49,769 nt of DNA from positions 1 to 49,769 of the forward strand of contig NZ_BOMH01000035.1 of the NCBI RefSeq assembly GCF_016862095.1. The letters run 5' to 3'. The translations under genes were made by a program, and so were the position numbers. The DNA comes from Actinoplanes cyaneus. Its GTDB lineage: Bacteria > Actinomycetota > Actinomycetes > Mycobacteriales > Micromonosporaceae. The notes under the pieces were generated by a model. It was not told the DNA's origin. It searched no databases and worked only from the letters and a program-made list of their open reading frames with translations. Positions 16,478 to 26,476 of this stretch are shown here, in pieces (positions within the stretch are counted from its first letter, which is position 1; every line of letters starts with the position of its first letter).

Positions 16478-19429
16478 TCACCGCGCGCCGGATGTGATCC
16501 CGATCCGATCAGCCGTCCCGTCGTCCCGCGGAACGCCCATCCGCGCGTACACCTCACCGGCCTCCGCCCGCAGCCGCGCGGCCTCCGGGCCACCGGGATC
16601 CAGGCAGGCGGCCAGGCCGCTGAGGGCCTGAGCGATCTGGTACGGCGACCGCAGGCGCCGCGCGATGCCGAGGGCCTCCCGGTACATCTCCCGGGCCGCC
16701 GGGATCTGCCCGGCCGCATGGAGGGTGGCCGCGAGCTCGCAGCGGTACGCGGACTCGTGCAGCGGGTCGTTCAGTGGCGCGATGATTCGCAGGGCCCGCT
16801 GGTGCTCGGCGATCGCCTCGGGATGGCGGCCCTCGATCCGGTGCAGCCGGGCGCGGTCGACGGCGGCGTCGGCCAGGCCGGCCTGGTAACCGGCTCGCCG
16901 CATCAGCCGCACCGACACGTCGATGTACCGGTGGGCGACGGGTGGCGCCATCGTGCCCTGCCGCACGCGCAGCCGTTGCAGCAGCAACAGCGCGCTGCCG
17001 GTCATGCCGTCGTTCCGGTCGTCGATCGTCGACGACAGCCAGGCCCGCGCCGAGCGCAGCGCCTCGTCGTAGCGGCCCAGCTGGGTGAGGGCGCTGACCA
17101 GCAGGGAGGACATGTTGATCATGTCGCTGCGCTCGGGGAGCCGGGCCCGCAGCTGCATCCGGAGCGCCTGGCGCAGCACCTCGACCGTCTCCGCGGGACG
17201 GCCCTGGATGTAGTAGATGTTCGCGAGGTTGCCCAGGCTCTGCGCGGTGGCGCCGAGCTGGCCCAGCTCGGTGCGCAGGCGGATGGCCAGGCGCAGGAAC
17301 CCCTCGGCCTTCTCGGTCTGGCCGCCCCGGCCGTACACGGAGGCCAGATAGTTCGCCGTGGTCGCGATCGCGGACCGGTCGCCGGAGGCCTCGGCCGCGG
17401 GCAGCGCCAGCAGGTGCAACTCCCGGACGTCGTCCGTGTAGCCCCGGTAGAACAGCGGGTGCCAGGCGGCGCGGGGAATCTGCCAGGCATAGTCGGCGCG
17501 ACCGGCGGCCATCGCCGCGGCGACGAAGGCGACCAGGTTCGGCCGCTCCCGCTCGAGTCGCGCGACCGGGTCCGGAACCCGCAGGTCGGGCCGGGCCGGC
17601 TCGGCCGAACCGAGATCACGCATGAGAACCGGCAGGTAGCTGTCGAGGTTCGCGGTCGTCACGGCGTGCAGCTGGAAGTCGAGCAGCGCGGTGAGAGCCG
17701 CTGTCCGGTCCGCCTCCGGCAGCTCCGCGGCGAGCGTCCGGGCATACTCCCGCACCAGGTCGTGCATGCGGTACCGGCCCGGCTCCGGCTCCTCGATCAG
17801 GTGCACGTCGACCAGATCGTCCAGCAGGTCAGCGGCGGCGTCCCCGGCGAGATCCGCCAGCGCGGCGACCGCGAGCGCGTCGAACTCCACCCCCGGGTAG
17901 ACCCCGAGCAGCCGGAACGTGCGCTGCAGGGACGCCGGGAGCTGCCGGTACGTCAGCGTGAACGCCCTCGTCACGGTCCGGTCCTCGGCCGCCAGCTCGG
18001 GCAGCGCCGCCTCACCCAGCCGGCGCAGCAGATCCGACACCCGCCAGCGCGGCCGGTGCGCGAGCCGGGCCCCGGCCAGCCGGACCGCCAGCGGCAGGTA
18101 TCCGCAGCGGCGGACCACCTCGGCGGCCGCCACCGGCTCGGCCCGCACACGCTCGCCGGCGATCCGCTCCAGCAGCGACACCGCCTCCTCCGGTGACAGC
18201 ACCGGCAGCGACTCGACCCGTACGCCGTCCAGCCCGGACAGCCGCCGCCGGCTGGTGACCACGGCCAGGCTGCCCGGTGCGGTCGGGAGCAGATCGGCGA
18301 CCTGCTCGCTGGAGGCCGCGTTGTCCAGTACGACCAGCGACCTGCGGCGGGACAGCTCGGTCCGCCACCGGCCGATCCGGTCCACCCGCCCGGCCGGGAT
18401 CTCACCGCCGTTCAGCCCGAGCTGGCGCAGCAGCACCAGCACGGCCTCGGACGGCTCGACCGGGTCGCGCTCGCTGTGGCCCTGCAGGTCGATGTAGAGG
18501 TGCGCGTCCGGGTAGCGGTCGCCGGCGAGCGCCGCCACGTGCAACGCCAGCGTCGTCTTGCCGCTGCCGGCCATCCCGTCGATCACCGCCACCACCGGGC
18601 CCGGGGAGCCCGCGATCTCGGCCGCGAGCCGTTCGACCTGCTCCGCGCGGCCGGTGAAGTCGCCGACCGTACGCGGCAGGCACCGCACCCGGCCGGTCGG
18701 CCGCGCGTCGGCGACGGTCTCGCCGTTGAGCACCTCGCGATGCCGTTTCTGCAGCTCCCCGCCGGGTTCGATGCCCAGCTCGTCGGCGAGCAGCTGCCGC
18801 GCCCGGCGGAACTCGGCGAGCGCGTCCGCCTGCCGCCCGGAACGGGCCAGCGCCAGCATCAGCTGCTCGCGCAGCCGCTCGCGCAGCGGGAAGCGCTCGA
18901 CGAGGACGCCCAGTTCACCGGCGAGCTCACGCTCGTTGCCGGCGGCCAGTTCGAGCTCCGCCCAGTCCTCGGCCGCGAGGGCGTACCGCTCGTCGAGCGC
19001 CGCGGCGGCCTGCCGCAACGGCGGGGCGTCGAGCTCGGCACAGGCCGGGCCACGCCACACGGCCAGCGCCGAACGGAACGCGGCCCGGTCGCCGGACGCC
19101 CGCGCCTGCTCCACCGAACGGGCGAAAACCTCCGAGTCCAGATCGTCCGGTCCGACCCGGATGCCGTAACCCGCCCGATCGGTAAGGATCACCCCGGGTG
19201 GCAGGATTCGTCGCAATCGCGATATACATGACTGCAATTGCCCGCGCGCGGTCACCGGCGGGGCGCTGCCCCACAACGCGTCGATGAGCTCTCCCGCGCC
19301 GACGATCCGGTTCGGATTGACCAGCAGCATGGCGAGCACGACCCGATCACGACCGGCCGTCACAGCCACGGAACGTCCGTCCACGGTGACGGACAGTGGC
19401 CCCAAAATGCGGTAGCGCACAGTAGTCAC
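16478..19429 (-). CDS. AfsR-like SARP regulator (SARP-NB-ARC-TPR)
   Basis: The 983-residue regulator has an OmpR-type DNA-binding domain (about 1-95: RYRILGPLSVTVDG, then the winged helix around LQSCISRLRR), a bacterial transcriptional activation domain (BTAD, about 96-243), and an NB-ARC/STAND ATPase. The ATPase shows Walker A in DGMAGSGKTTLAL, Walker B in SLVVLDNA and a GLPL-like CGYLPLAVRLAG. C-terminal TPR repeats (about 640-983) complete it. Such proteins switch on secondary metabolism or development genes when ATP-bound and, often, phosphorylated. GTG 19429 was chosen as start, and GTG 19420 is the alternative. No cluster is attached; fumC follows 19 bp downstream. Direct repeats upstream (19467-19521) look like binding sites of its own family. 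Confidence 0.88.
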   Translation of the reverse strand: MTTVRYRILGPLSVTVDGRSVAVTAGRDRVVLAMLLVNPNRIVGAGELIDALWGSAPPVTARGQLQSCISRLRRILPPGVILTDRAGYGIRVGPDDLDSEVFARSVEQARASGDRAAFRSALAVWRGPACAELDAPPLRQAAAALDERYALAAEDWAELELAAGNERELAGELGVLVERFPLRERLREQLMLALARSGRQADALAEFRRARQLLADELGIEPGGELQKRHREVLNGETVADARPTGRVRCLPRTVGDFTGRAEQVERLAAEIAGSPGPVVAVIDGMAGSGKTTLALHVAALAGDRYPDAHLYIDLQGHSERDPVEPSEAVLVLLRQLGLNGGEIPAGRVDRIGRWRTELSRRRSLVVLDNAASSEQVADLLPTAPGSLAVVTSRRRLSGLDGVRVESLPVLSPEEAVSLLERIAGERVRAEPVAAAEVVRRCGYLPLAVRLAGARLAHRPRWRVSDLLRRLGEAALPELAAEDRTVTRAFTLTYRQLPASLQRTFRLLGVYPGVEFDALAVAALADLAGDAAADLLDDLVDVHLIEEPEPGRYRMHDLVREYARTLAAELPEADRTAALTALLDFQLHAVTTANLDSYLPVLMRDLGSAEPARPDLRVPDPVARLERERPNLVAFVAAAMAAGRADYAWQIPRAAWHPLFYRGYTDDVRELHLLALPAAEASGDRSAIATTANYLASVYGRGGQTEKAEGFLRLAIRLRTELGQLGATAQSLGNLANIYYIQGRPAETVEVLRQALRMQLRARLPERSDMINMSSLLVSALTQLGRYDEALRSARAWLSSTIDDRNDGMTGSALLLLQRLRVRQGTMAPPVAHRYIDVSVRLMRRAGYQAGLADAAVDRARLHRIEGRHPEAIAEHQRALRIIAPLNDPLHESAYRCELAATLHAAGQIPAAREMYREALGIARRLRSPYQIAQALSGLAACLDPGGPEAARLRAEAGEVYARMGVPRDDGTADRIGITSGAR

Positions 19430-19736
19430 CCCGTTCCCTGCGCGGGCATCGAGACTAGCCGACCGGCGAGAGTGGATCGAGAGCGGAACGAGAGCACGAT
19501 GCCGCAGAGTCGCCTCAGAGCCGTTCCGCCGCCGATGCTTCCACATCGCCCCCAGAACGCGACGGGACGGCCGCAGCTTTGGATCACGGGGGCGATCAGC
19601 CCGCTCACGGTCACCGTGGGCGGGCTGTTCGTATCTCGCCGATCACGCTCGGTTGGACGTGAGCCGGAACGGAACGTACCGTCGGGCGGGGTTCCTGACC
19701 CCGTTGCTCTGCCCCCCGACGAAGAGGATCGACGAC
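19430..19736. other. Divergent intergenic region
   Basis: This 307-bp region separates the SARP gene (minus) from the exported protein gene (plus). Apart from the 11-bp direct repeats it is GC-rich, and no gene was seen. No promoter with both hexamers was convincing on either strand. Confidence 0.5.
19467..19521. promoter_or_regulatory. 11-bp spaced direct repeats, candidate SARP operator
   Basis: CGAGAG occurs at 19467, 19478 and 19489, exactly 11 bp apart, within longer units CGAGAG(T/C)GGA(T/A). A second pair, TCAGAG/GCAGAG-like, occurs at 19504 and 19515, again 11 bp apart. SARP proteins are known to bind direct heptamers repeated every 11 bp. The block lies 38-92 bp upstream of the SARP start codon and could serve autoregulation or the divergent gene at 19737. 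Confidence 0.5.
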
Positions 19737-20231
19737 ATGCGAGCCGCCATCCTGGCCGTGCTTGCCGGCAGCGTGCTGCTGACCGGCGCCGCCTGCGACA
19801 GCGATGCGCAGGTTTACGACGCCGGCGCGCCGGCGCCCTCCGCCACCTCCCCGGCGCCGGACTACTCGGCCGACACCGCGCTCGTCTGCGGAAAGCTGAA
19901 CGAGGTCTTCACCGGCAAACTGGACGACTTCGGCGCCGCGATCGGCAAGATGATCGCCTACAAGGAGGCCAAGCAGGCCGACAACGTCGCCAAGGCGGAG
20001 AAGTCGGCCGCCGCGGAGCTCCAGTCGGCCGGCGCGCAGATCCGTAAGGAGACCAGCGTCGCGCAGAACCCCGAGCTGAAGCAGGCCGGCGAGACGTCGG
20101 CGGTGAAGTTCGAGACGAGCGCCAGGGACCGCAAGTACATCAAGAACATCAAGACCGCCGCGGACCTGGACAAGACGCTCAAGCCGCAGCTCACCGAGTG
20201 GATGAGCCCCGTCGCCGGCTACTGCGCCTGA
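19737..20231 (+). CDS. Small exported protein, possible lipoprotein
   Basis: The 164-residue protein starts MRAAILAVLAGSVLLTGAAC, a short signal sequence ending at Cys20. The residues before the Cys (GAA) are not the best lipobox, so lipidation is probable but not certain. A short Pro/Ala/Ser linker is followed by a helical, Lys/Ala-rich domain (about 45-160) with Cys51 and Cys163, which could form a disulfide. Long amphipathic helices (GAAIGKMIAYKEAKQADN, AEKSAAAELQSAGAQIRK) predominate. Similar small proteins are common in Micromonosporaceae and have no known function. ATG 19737 follows GAGG by 9 nt. The upstream extension to 19653 lacks a ribosome site. Confidence 0.75.
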   Translation: MRAAILAVLAGSVLLTGAACDSDAQVYDAGAPAPSATSPAPDYSADTALVCGKLNEVFTGKLDDFGAAIGKMIAYKEAKQADNVAKAEKSAAAELQSAGAQIRKETSVAQNPELKQAGETSAVKFETSARDRKYIKNIKTAADLDKTLKPQLTEWMSPVAGYCA

Positions 20232-20353
20232 CGAGCGGGACCGGAAGCCCCGCCCGCAGCGCGCCACCCGCGCGAGCAACGCACGCCTGACCGCGCAGCG
20301 CGGAACCCGGGCGAGCAAGGCACCACTCACCCTCGCAGCGCGGGTCACGCTCC

Positions 20354-20408
20354 TGGCTGGTGCTCACGGTTGTCATGAGGCACGAATGACAACCGTGAGC
20401 ACCAGCCA
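20354..20408. repeat. Dispersed inverted repeat, copy A
   Basis: Two perfect 23-bp arms (20354-20376 and 20386-20408) surround a 9-nt loop. The arm core is GCTGGTGCTCACGG. Related elements lie at 30565-30616 and, three in a row, at 45458-45635. All are between convergent gene ends, so they may act as bidirectional terminators or be a REP-like family. Confidence 0.85.
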
Positions 20409-20519
20409 AGAACAGCGAGGCGCGCCGCCGCCCGGACCCACCGCGAACCTCGCGCGGGCACGGGCGGGACCGGGTCGTGTCGCCTGAGAACGGGCGGCGA
20501 AAACGTCGTACCGTAAGCG

Positions 20520-20537
20520 GATCTTGAAGTTGATCCT
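20520..20537. repeat. 18-mer repeat, copy 1
   Basis: GATCTTGAAGTTGATCCT lies directly beside the class I fumarase stop codon. An identical copy in the opposite orientation is at 27596-27613, downstream of the aminotransferase. The motif is AT-rich compared with its surroundings. Confidence 0.75.
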
Positions 20538-22196
<1,659 letters not shown>

Positions 22197-22266
22197 GAGC
22201 GGCAAGCCTAGGCCAGCCGGTGTCGGCGATGCGAACCCGCACCCGGCATATGCGCCTGTCGGCGTG

Positions 22267-23544
22267 TCAGCTGTAGGGCAAATAGGCCATGTCGCGCCCG
22301 GAAACCAGGATCAAACCGCCTGGTGCGGCGGTGAAGACCTTCGACTCCGTACGCACTTCCGCCCGCACCGCACCATTCGCCGGATTCAGTGCCGTCACCC
22401 GTCCGGACGAGACGACGATCACCGCGTACGGCGTCACCACCGCCCCCGCCTTGGCCCGCCCGCCCTGCCGCCACACCGCCTTGCCGCGCGCGAACGACCA
22501 GCCGAGCACCGTGTCGCCGGTGCGGATGACCGCGTACCGGTCGTCGACGGCCAGCACCTCGGAGGTCTTGTCGCCGTACCAGAGGATGCGCCCGTCGGCG
22601 GCGTTGATCAGCTCCTGCCGGCCGTACGGGTCGACGCCGAGCACCACGTCGTACCCACCGGCCGGGTCCCGGTCCTGCTTGCAGTCGCTCTCCGCGGTCC
22701 GCAGGTTGAGCCCGTCCCGCTTCCACACCGTCCGGTTGTTCGGCGGCGAGGTGGCCACCACGCCGTAGTAGCAGGTGCCGTCCCGGGCGGTCCCGGTGAT
22801 CGTCAGCACCCGGCCGCCGACCACGGCGATCCGCTGGTCAGCACCGCTCTCGACGGTCTGGACGAGCTTGCCGGTGGCGGTGTCGATCACCCGGACCTTG
22901 CCGTCGTCAGGCAGCCCGAAGAGCCCGGGCATCATCGCCGGCCCGGCCGCGTCGTCGTCCACGTCGCCGGTGCCGAGCCGGCGGGAGTCCGGCACGTCCG
23001 GGTTAGCGGCGTGCAGCACGAAGCCGATCCCGCCGGTCGCCACCGACCAGAGCCGCGAGCCGGCCCGCGGATCCCAGGCGGTGAGCCGGCAGTCGTTGCC
23101 GCTCGCGCAATGCAGATCCACGATCCCGTTCTGGTACGCCCAGACCGCGCTCGCCTCGGTGTCGGCCCGTTTCACAGTGCCGGTCCGCGCGTCCAGCACC
23201 TGGTAGCCCTTGGTGAGCAGCCGGCCGGTGACCACCACGGCGTCGCTGCCCTGGCCCGCGATCACGGCCCAGTCGGCGTCGGACTGCCACGTCTTCACGG
23301 CCGTGGTCAGGTTGTACGCCTCCACCGACGTCCGGTACTCGACCACCACCGACTCGCCGACCACCGAGACGCTCTGCGGCGTGCCACCGAGCCGCTGCTG
23401 CCAGCGGGTGCCGGGCGCGACGGGCCCGCTCGTGCTGACCCACTCCCACAGTTGCGGGAACGGGTTCCACACCCCGGTCGTGGCCAGCACGGTGACCGTG
23501 ACGGCAGCGACCAGCGTGACTCCCTTCCACGTGCCCGAGGCCAT
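22267..23544 (-). CDS. Membrane-anchored PQQ-like beta-propeller protein (copy 2)
   Basis: The 425-residue protein has a short cytoplasmic N-terminus, one membrane helix (about 7-25) and an extracytoplasmic beta-propeller with blade-like repeats: VEAYNLTTAVKTWQS, VLDARTGTVKRA, AWDPRAGSRLWSV, VIDTATGKLVQTV, LINAADGRILWYG and ALNPANGAVRAEV. Four cysteines in two close pairs (about 147/153 and 283/316) may form disulfides. No catalytic residues are visible. It shares architecture with the proteins at 7104 and 30637, though with low sequence identity. Its start lies 62 bp beyond the Lrp-type regulator stop on the same strand, so co-transcription with the regulator is possible. Confidence 0.8.
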   Translation of the reverse strand: MASGTWKGVTLVAAVTVTVLATTGVWNPFPQLWEWVSTSGPVAPGTRWQQRLGGTPQSVSVVGESVVVEYRTSVEAYNLTTAVKTWQSDADWAVIAGQGSDAVVVTGRLLTKGYQVLDARTGTVKRADTEASAVWAYQNGIVDLHCASGNDCRLTAWDPRAGSRLWSVATGGIGFVLHAANPDVPDSRRLGTGDVDDDAAGPAMMPGLFGLPDDGKVRVIDTATGKLVQTVESGADQRIAVVGGRVLTITGTARDGTCYYGVVATSPPNNRTVWKRDGLNLRTAESDCKQDRDPAGGYDVVLGVDPYGRQELINAADGRILWYGDKTSEVLAVDDRYAVIRTGDTVLGWSFARGKAVWRQGGRAKAGAVVTPYAVIVVSSGRVTALNPANGAVRAEVRTESKVFTAAPGGLILVSGRDMAYLPYS

Positions 23545-23606
23545 GCGCGAACACTAATGACCTCGATCCACCGGCCCCACGAGCGTAGAAAGCCCGTGTC
23601 GTGGGC

Positions 23607-24092
23607 TTATATCCGGCTTGCGGCCTTCGTCAGTGGCACCGTCCGGTACGGGATCAGCTCGGCCAGCGCGATGATCGTGTGCGCTCGCCGGATCCCCTCG
23701 TAGCCGACGATCTGATCGATCACGCGCTGCAGGTCGGCGTTCGAGCGGGCCACGATCCGGCACAGGATGTCACCGCTGCCGGTGATCGTGTGCGCCTCCA
23801 GGACCTCGGGGATCTCGGCCAGGTGACCGGCCACCGCGTCGTGCCCGTAGCGCTGACTGATCTCCAGGGTCACGAAGCTCATCACCCCGAAACCGATCAT
23901 CGCCGGCACGACCTCGGGCCCGAACCCCTTGATCGCGCCACGGGCGGTCAACTTGTCGAGCCGCGCCTGGACCGTGCCGCGAGCCACCGCGAGCCGCCGG
24001 GAGAGTTCGAGCACCCCGATGCGCGGCTCGGCGGCGAGCAGTTCGACCAGCCTCGCGTCGAGCTCGTCGAGCTGCACAGATTGCTCGGCCAT
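23607..24092 (-). CDS. Lrp/AsnC-family transcriptional regulator
   Basis: The 161-residue regulator has an N-terminal winged helix-turn-helix (LDELDARLVELLAAEPRIGVLE..., recognition helix in VARGTVQARLDKL, about 30-45) and a C-terminal RAM effector-binding domain (about 70-145, GSGDILCRIVARSNADLQRVID). Members sense amino acids or related acids and often control a divergent gene. Here the divergent neighbour is 4-hydroxyphenylpyruvate dioxygenase, so tyrosine, phenylalanine or a keto acid is the likely signal (inference). Repeated 11-mers at 24073 and 24115 are candidate binding sites, the first inside this gene's own first codons. Confidence 0.9.
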   Translation of the reverse strand: MAEQSVQLDELDARLVELLAAEPRIGVLELSRRLAVARGTVQARLDKLTARGAIKGFGPEVVPAMIGFGVMSFVTLEISQRYGHDAVAGHLAEIPEVLEAHTITGSGDILCRIVARSNADLQRVIDQIVGYEGIRRAHTIIALAELIPYRTVPLTKAASRI

Positions 24093-24125
24093 CCCGGGTC
24101 ACCTCTCTACCGATTGCACAGATTG
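24073..24125. promoter_or_regulatory. Paired 11-mers in the AsnC/hppD control region
   Basis: TGCACAGATTG occurs at 24073-24083 and again, identical, at 24115-24125. The 42-bp spacing is four helical turns, so both copies face the same side of the DNA. The first overlaps codons 4-7 of the regulator gene and the second lies about 100 bp upstream of the hppD start. Lrp/AsnC proteins bind several phased sites as octamers. Confidence 0.5.
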
Positions 24126-24227
24126 ACCAGCACTTTCGGCGACTCTTGCCCATCGCTGTGACCTGCGTCAACCTCGGCCCCAGGACGTGCCGCTCACGAG
24201 GCGGCCCCCGTAGGAACCGGAGGGACG

Positions 24228-25346
24228 ATGCAACCCGAGACCCGCACCCCCGATGTCTTCCCCGTCAAGGGCGTCGACCACCTGCGCTTCCTGGTAGGCA
24301 ACGCCCGGCAGGCCGCTCACTTCTACTCCACCGCCTTCGGCATGCGCTGTGTCGCGTACCGCGGCCCGGAGCAGGGGTTCCGCGACCACGCCGAGTACGT
24401 GATGGTCAGCGGTGGCGCCAAGTTCGTGCTGACCGGCATGGTGCACGCCGGAGCCCCCGGGGCCGAGCACGTGACGAAGCACGGCGACGGCATCTCGGAC
24501 ATCGCCATCGAGGTCCCGGACGTCGACGCCGCGTACCGGCACGCCACCTCGACCGGCGCCCGCGGCGTGACCGAGCCGTACGACCTCAAGGACGAGAACG
24601 GCACCGTGCGGATGGCGGCGATCGCGACGTACGGCGACACCGTCCACTCCCTGGTCGACCGTTCCGGATACGACGGCCCGTTCCTGCCGGGCTTCGTGGC
24701 GCGCGAGCCGATCGTGGCCGTCCGCCCGAAGCGCTTCTTCCAGGCCGTCGACCACGTCGTCGGCAACGTGGAGCTCGGCAAGATGGACGAGTGGGTGGAG
24801 TTCTACCGCCGCGTCATGGGCTTCACCAACATGGCCGAGTTCATCGGCGACGACATCGCCACCGACTACTCCGCGCTGATGTCCAAGGTCGTCGCGGACG
24901 GCACCCGCAAGGTCAAGTTCCCGCTGAACGAGCCGGCGATCTCGCAGCGCAAGTCGCAGATCGACGAGTACCTGGAGTTCTACGGCGGCCCGGGCGCCCA
25001 GCACGTGGCGCTCGCCACCAACGACATCCTGACCACCGTCGACGCGATGCGCGGGGCCGGTGTGGAGTTCCTCAACACGCCGGACTCGTACTACGACGAC
25101 CCGGAGCTGCGCGCCCGGATCGGCCAGGTGCGGGTGCCGATCGAGGAGCTGAAGAAGCGCCGGATCCTGGTGGACCGCGACGAGGACGGATATCTCCTGC
25201 AGATCTTCACGGCCCCCGTGCAGGACCGTCCCACCGTATTCTTCGAGTTGATCGAGCGGCACGGCTCCCTCGGTTTCGGCAAGGGCAACTTCAAGGCGCT
25301 CTTCGAAGCCATCGAGCGGGAGCAGGAACGCCGCGGCAACCTGTGA
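24228..25346 (+). CDS. hppD: 4-hydroxyphenylpyruvate dioxygenase
   Basis: The enzyme converts 4-hydroxyphenylpyruvate to homogentisate, the second step of tyrosine breakdown. The 372-residue protein has two VOC/glyoxalase-type domains (about 13-150 and 170-345). The Fe(II) ligands are His176 (AVDHVVGN), His259 (GAQHVALAT) and Glu340 (TVFFELIER). The C-terminal helix GFGKGNFKALFEAIE that closes the active site is intact. ATG 24228 follows GGAGGGACG. It is divergent from an Lrp/AsnC regulator, and an aromatic aminotransferase lies 1.1 kb downstream. No homogentisate dioxygenase gene is in the window. Confidence 0.95.
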   Translation: MQPETRTPDVFPVKGVDHLRFLVGNARQAAHFYSTAFGMRCVAYRGPEQGFRDHAEYVMVSGGAKFVLTGMVHAGAPGAEHVTKHGDGISDIAIEVPDVDAAYRHATSTGARGVTEPYDLKDENGTVRMAAIATYGDTVHSLVDRSGYDGPFLPGFVAREPIVAVRPKRFFQAVDHVVGNVELGKMDEWVEFYRRVMGFTNMAEFIGDDIATDYSALMSKVVADGTRKVKFPLNEPAISQRKSQIDEYLEFYGGPGAQHVALATNDILTTVDAMRGAGVEFLNTPDSYYDDPELRARIGQVRVPIEELKKRRILVDRDEDGYLLQIFTAPVQDRPTVFFELIERHGSLGFGKGNFKALFEAIEREQERRGNL

Positions 25347-25399
25347 CGCACTGACCTGCGCGCAGGGAACCGTCAGACACTCGTGGTAAAGGTTTGCGC

Positions 25400-26476
25400 A
25401 TGAGTTCCCTTCCCGCGGGTTGGTACAAGGACCCGGCCGACACCACCACCCAGCGCTACTGGGACGGTGAGGGCTGGCTCGGCGCCGCCATCCCGGCCGA
25501 CGCGGTCCCGCCGGACGGGCCGCCTGTGGTGGTGGAGCTCCCAGCAGCACCGCCGCAGGCCGCGGCGCCCCAGCAACCGGCACCGCCCCAGCAACCCGCA
25601 CCGCCCCCGGCCCCGCCGGGTCATTACCCGCCGCCCGGCTGGGCGCCGCCCGGCGCCCAGCCTCCGGTGGGCTGGCAGCAGCCGCCCCCGGGGTGGCAAC
25701 AGCCGCCCCCGGGGTCGCAACAGCCGCCGCCCGGGTGGCAGCAACCCCCGCCGCCCGGCTGGCAGCAGCCCCCGGTCGGGTTCCAGCCGCCACAGCAACC
25801 GCCGGCCGGGTGGCATCAGCCGCCGATGCACCCGCAGAGCTGGCCACAGCCCCCGCACGCCTACCTGTACCCGACGCCGGAGGCCCGGCCGCACGGGCTG
25901 GCCCTGGCCGGCCTCGGTCAGCGCCTGCTCGCCCGCCTGATCGACATCGTCGTCGTGCTGATGCTCAACGTCGTGGTCAACGGCTGGTTCGCCTACCAGT
26001 GGTGGCAGGATTTCCACCCGATCCTCACCAACTACATGGACCAGCTCAGGGCCGGCGCCGAGCCCGCCATGATCGAGCCCACCTCGCGGATGTCGTCCCT
26101 CGAGTTGGCGATGATCCTGATCGCGACCCTGCTCTGGCTGCTCTACGAGGCGCCGGCGATCGCCGGCCGCGGGCAGACCCTGGGCAAGATGATCGTCGGG
26201 ATCAAGGTCGTCGGGGTGCACAGCACCGCCCCGATCGGGTTCCGGCGCGCGTTCGGCCGGTGGGCCCAGCTCGGCGCGTGGACACTGCTGTGGTGGTGCC
26301 TGGTCGGGTTCGTCATGCAGTTCCTCGACTCGCTCTCCCCCACCTTCGACCAGCGGCTCCGGCAGGCCTGGCACGACAAGTCGGCGTCCACCGTCGTGGT
26401 CGCGGTCCCGCACGGCGCCACCCAGCCCACCGTCGAGGCCGCACCGCGCGGCGAGAACCCCGGAGGACCAGAATGA
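25400..26476 (+). CDS. RDD-family membrane protein with DUF2510 and Pro/Gln-rich region
   Basis: The 358-residue protein opens with a DUF2510 motif (GWYKDPADTTTQRYWDGEGW, about 5-24). A long Pro/Gln/Gly-rich disordered region follows (about 40-150) containing GWQQPPPG-type repeats. An RDD membrane domain (about 170-335) completes it, with the namesake LGQRLLARLIDIVV and the conserved GQTLGKMIVGIKV stretch. Three or four helices are apparent. RDD proteins are proposed Na+/H+ or solute transporters, but most have no proven role. ATG 25400 is preferred to the in-frame TTG 25394. Its stop overlaps the aminotransferase start (ATGA), so the two are translationally coupled. Confidence 0.8.
   Translation: MSSLPAGWYKDPADTTTQRYWDGEGWLGAAIPADAVPPDGPPVVVELPAAPPQAAAPQQPAPPQQPAPPPAPPGHYPPPGWAPPGAQPPVGWQQPPPGWQQPPPGSQQPPPGWQQPPPPGWQQPPVGFQPPQQPPAGWHQPPMHPQSWPQPPHAYLYPTPEARPHGLALAGLGQRLLARLIDIVVVLMLNVVVNGWFAYQWWQDFHPILTNYMDQLRAGAEPAMIEPTSRMSSLELAMILIATLLWLLYEAPAIAGRGQTLGKMIVGIKVVGVHSTAPIGFRRAFGRWAQLGAWTLLWWCLVGFVMQFLDSLSPTFDQRLRQAWHDKSASTVVVAVPHGATQPTVEAAPRGENPGGPE

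Larger units (their letters stand above)
20232..20537. other. Convergent intergenic region with repeats
   Basis: No gene was seen in these 306 bp between two gene ends. The first part holds imperfect copies of a unit around CGCGCGAGCAACGCAC / CCGGGCGAGCAAGGCAC (20271 and 20308), then the long inverted repeat at 20354-20408, and finally the 18-mer at 20520-20537 just beside the fumarase stop. Confidence 0.6.

Noticed and set aside
24168..25847. Long minus-strand frame across hppD
   Set aside because: Low-complexity Ala/Val/Arg-rich product antisense to a gene with intact catalytic residues. It is a high-GC shadow.
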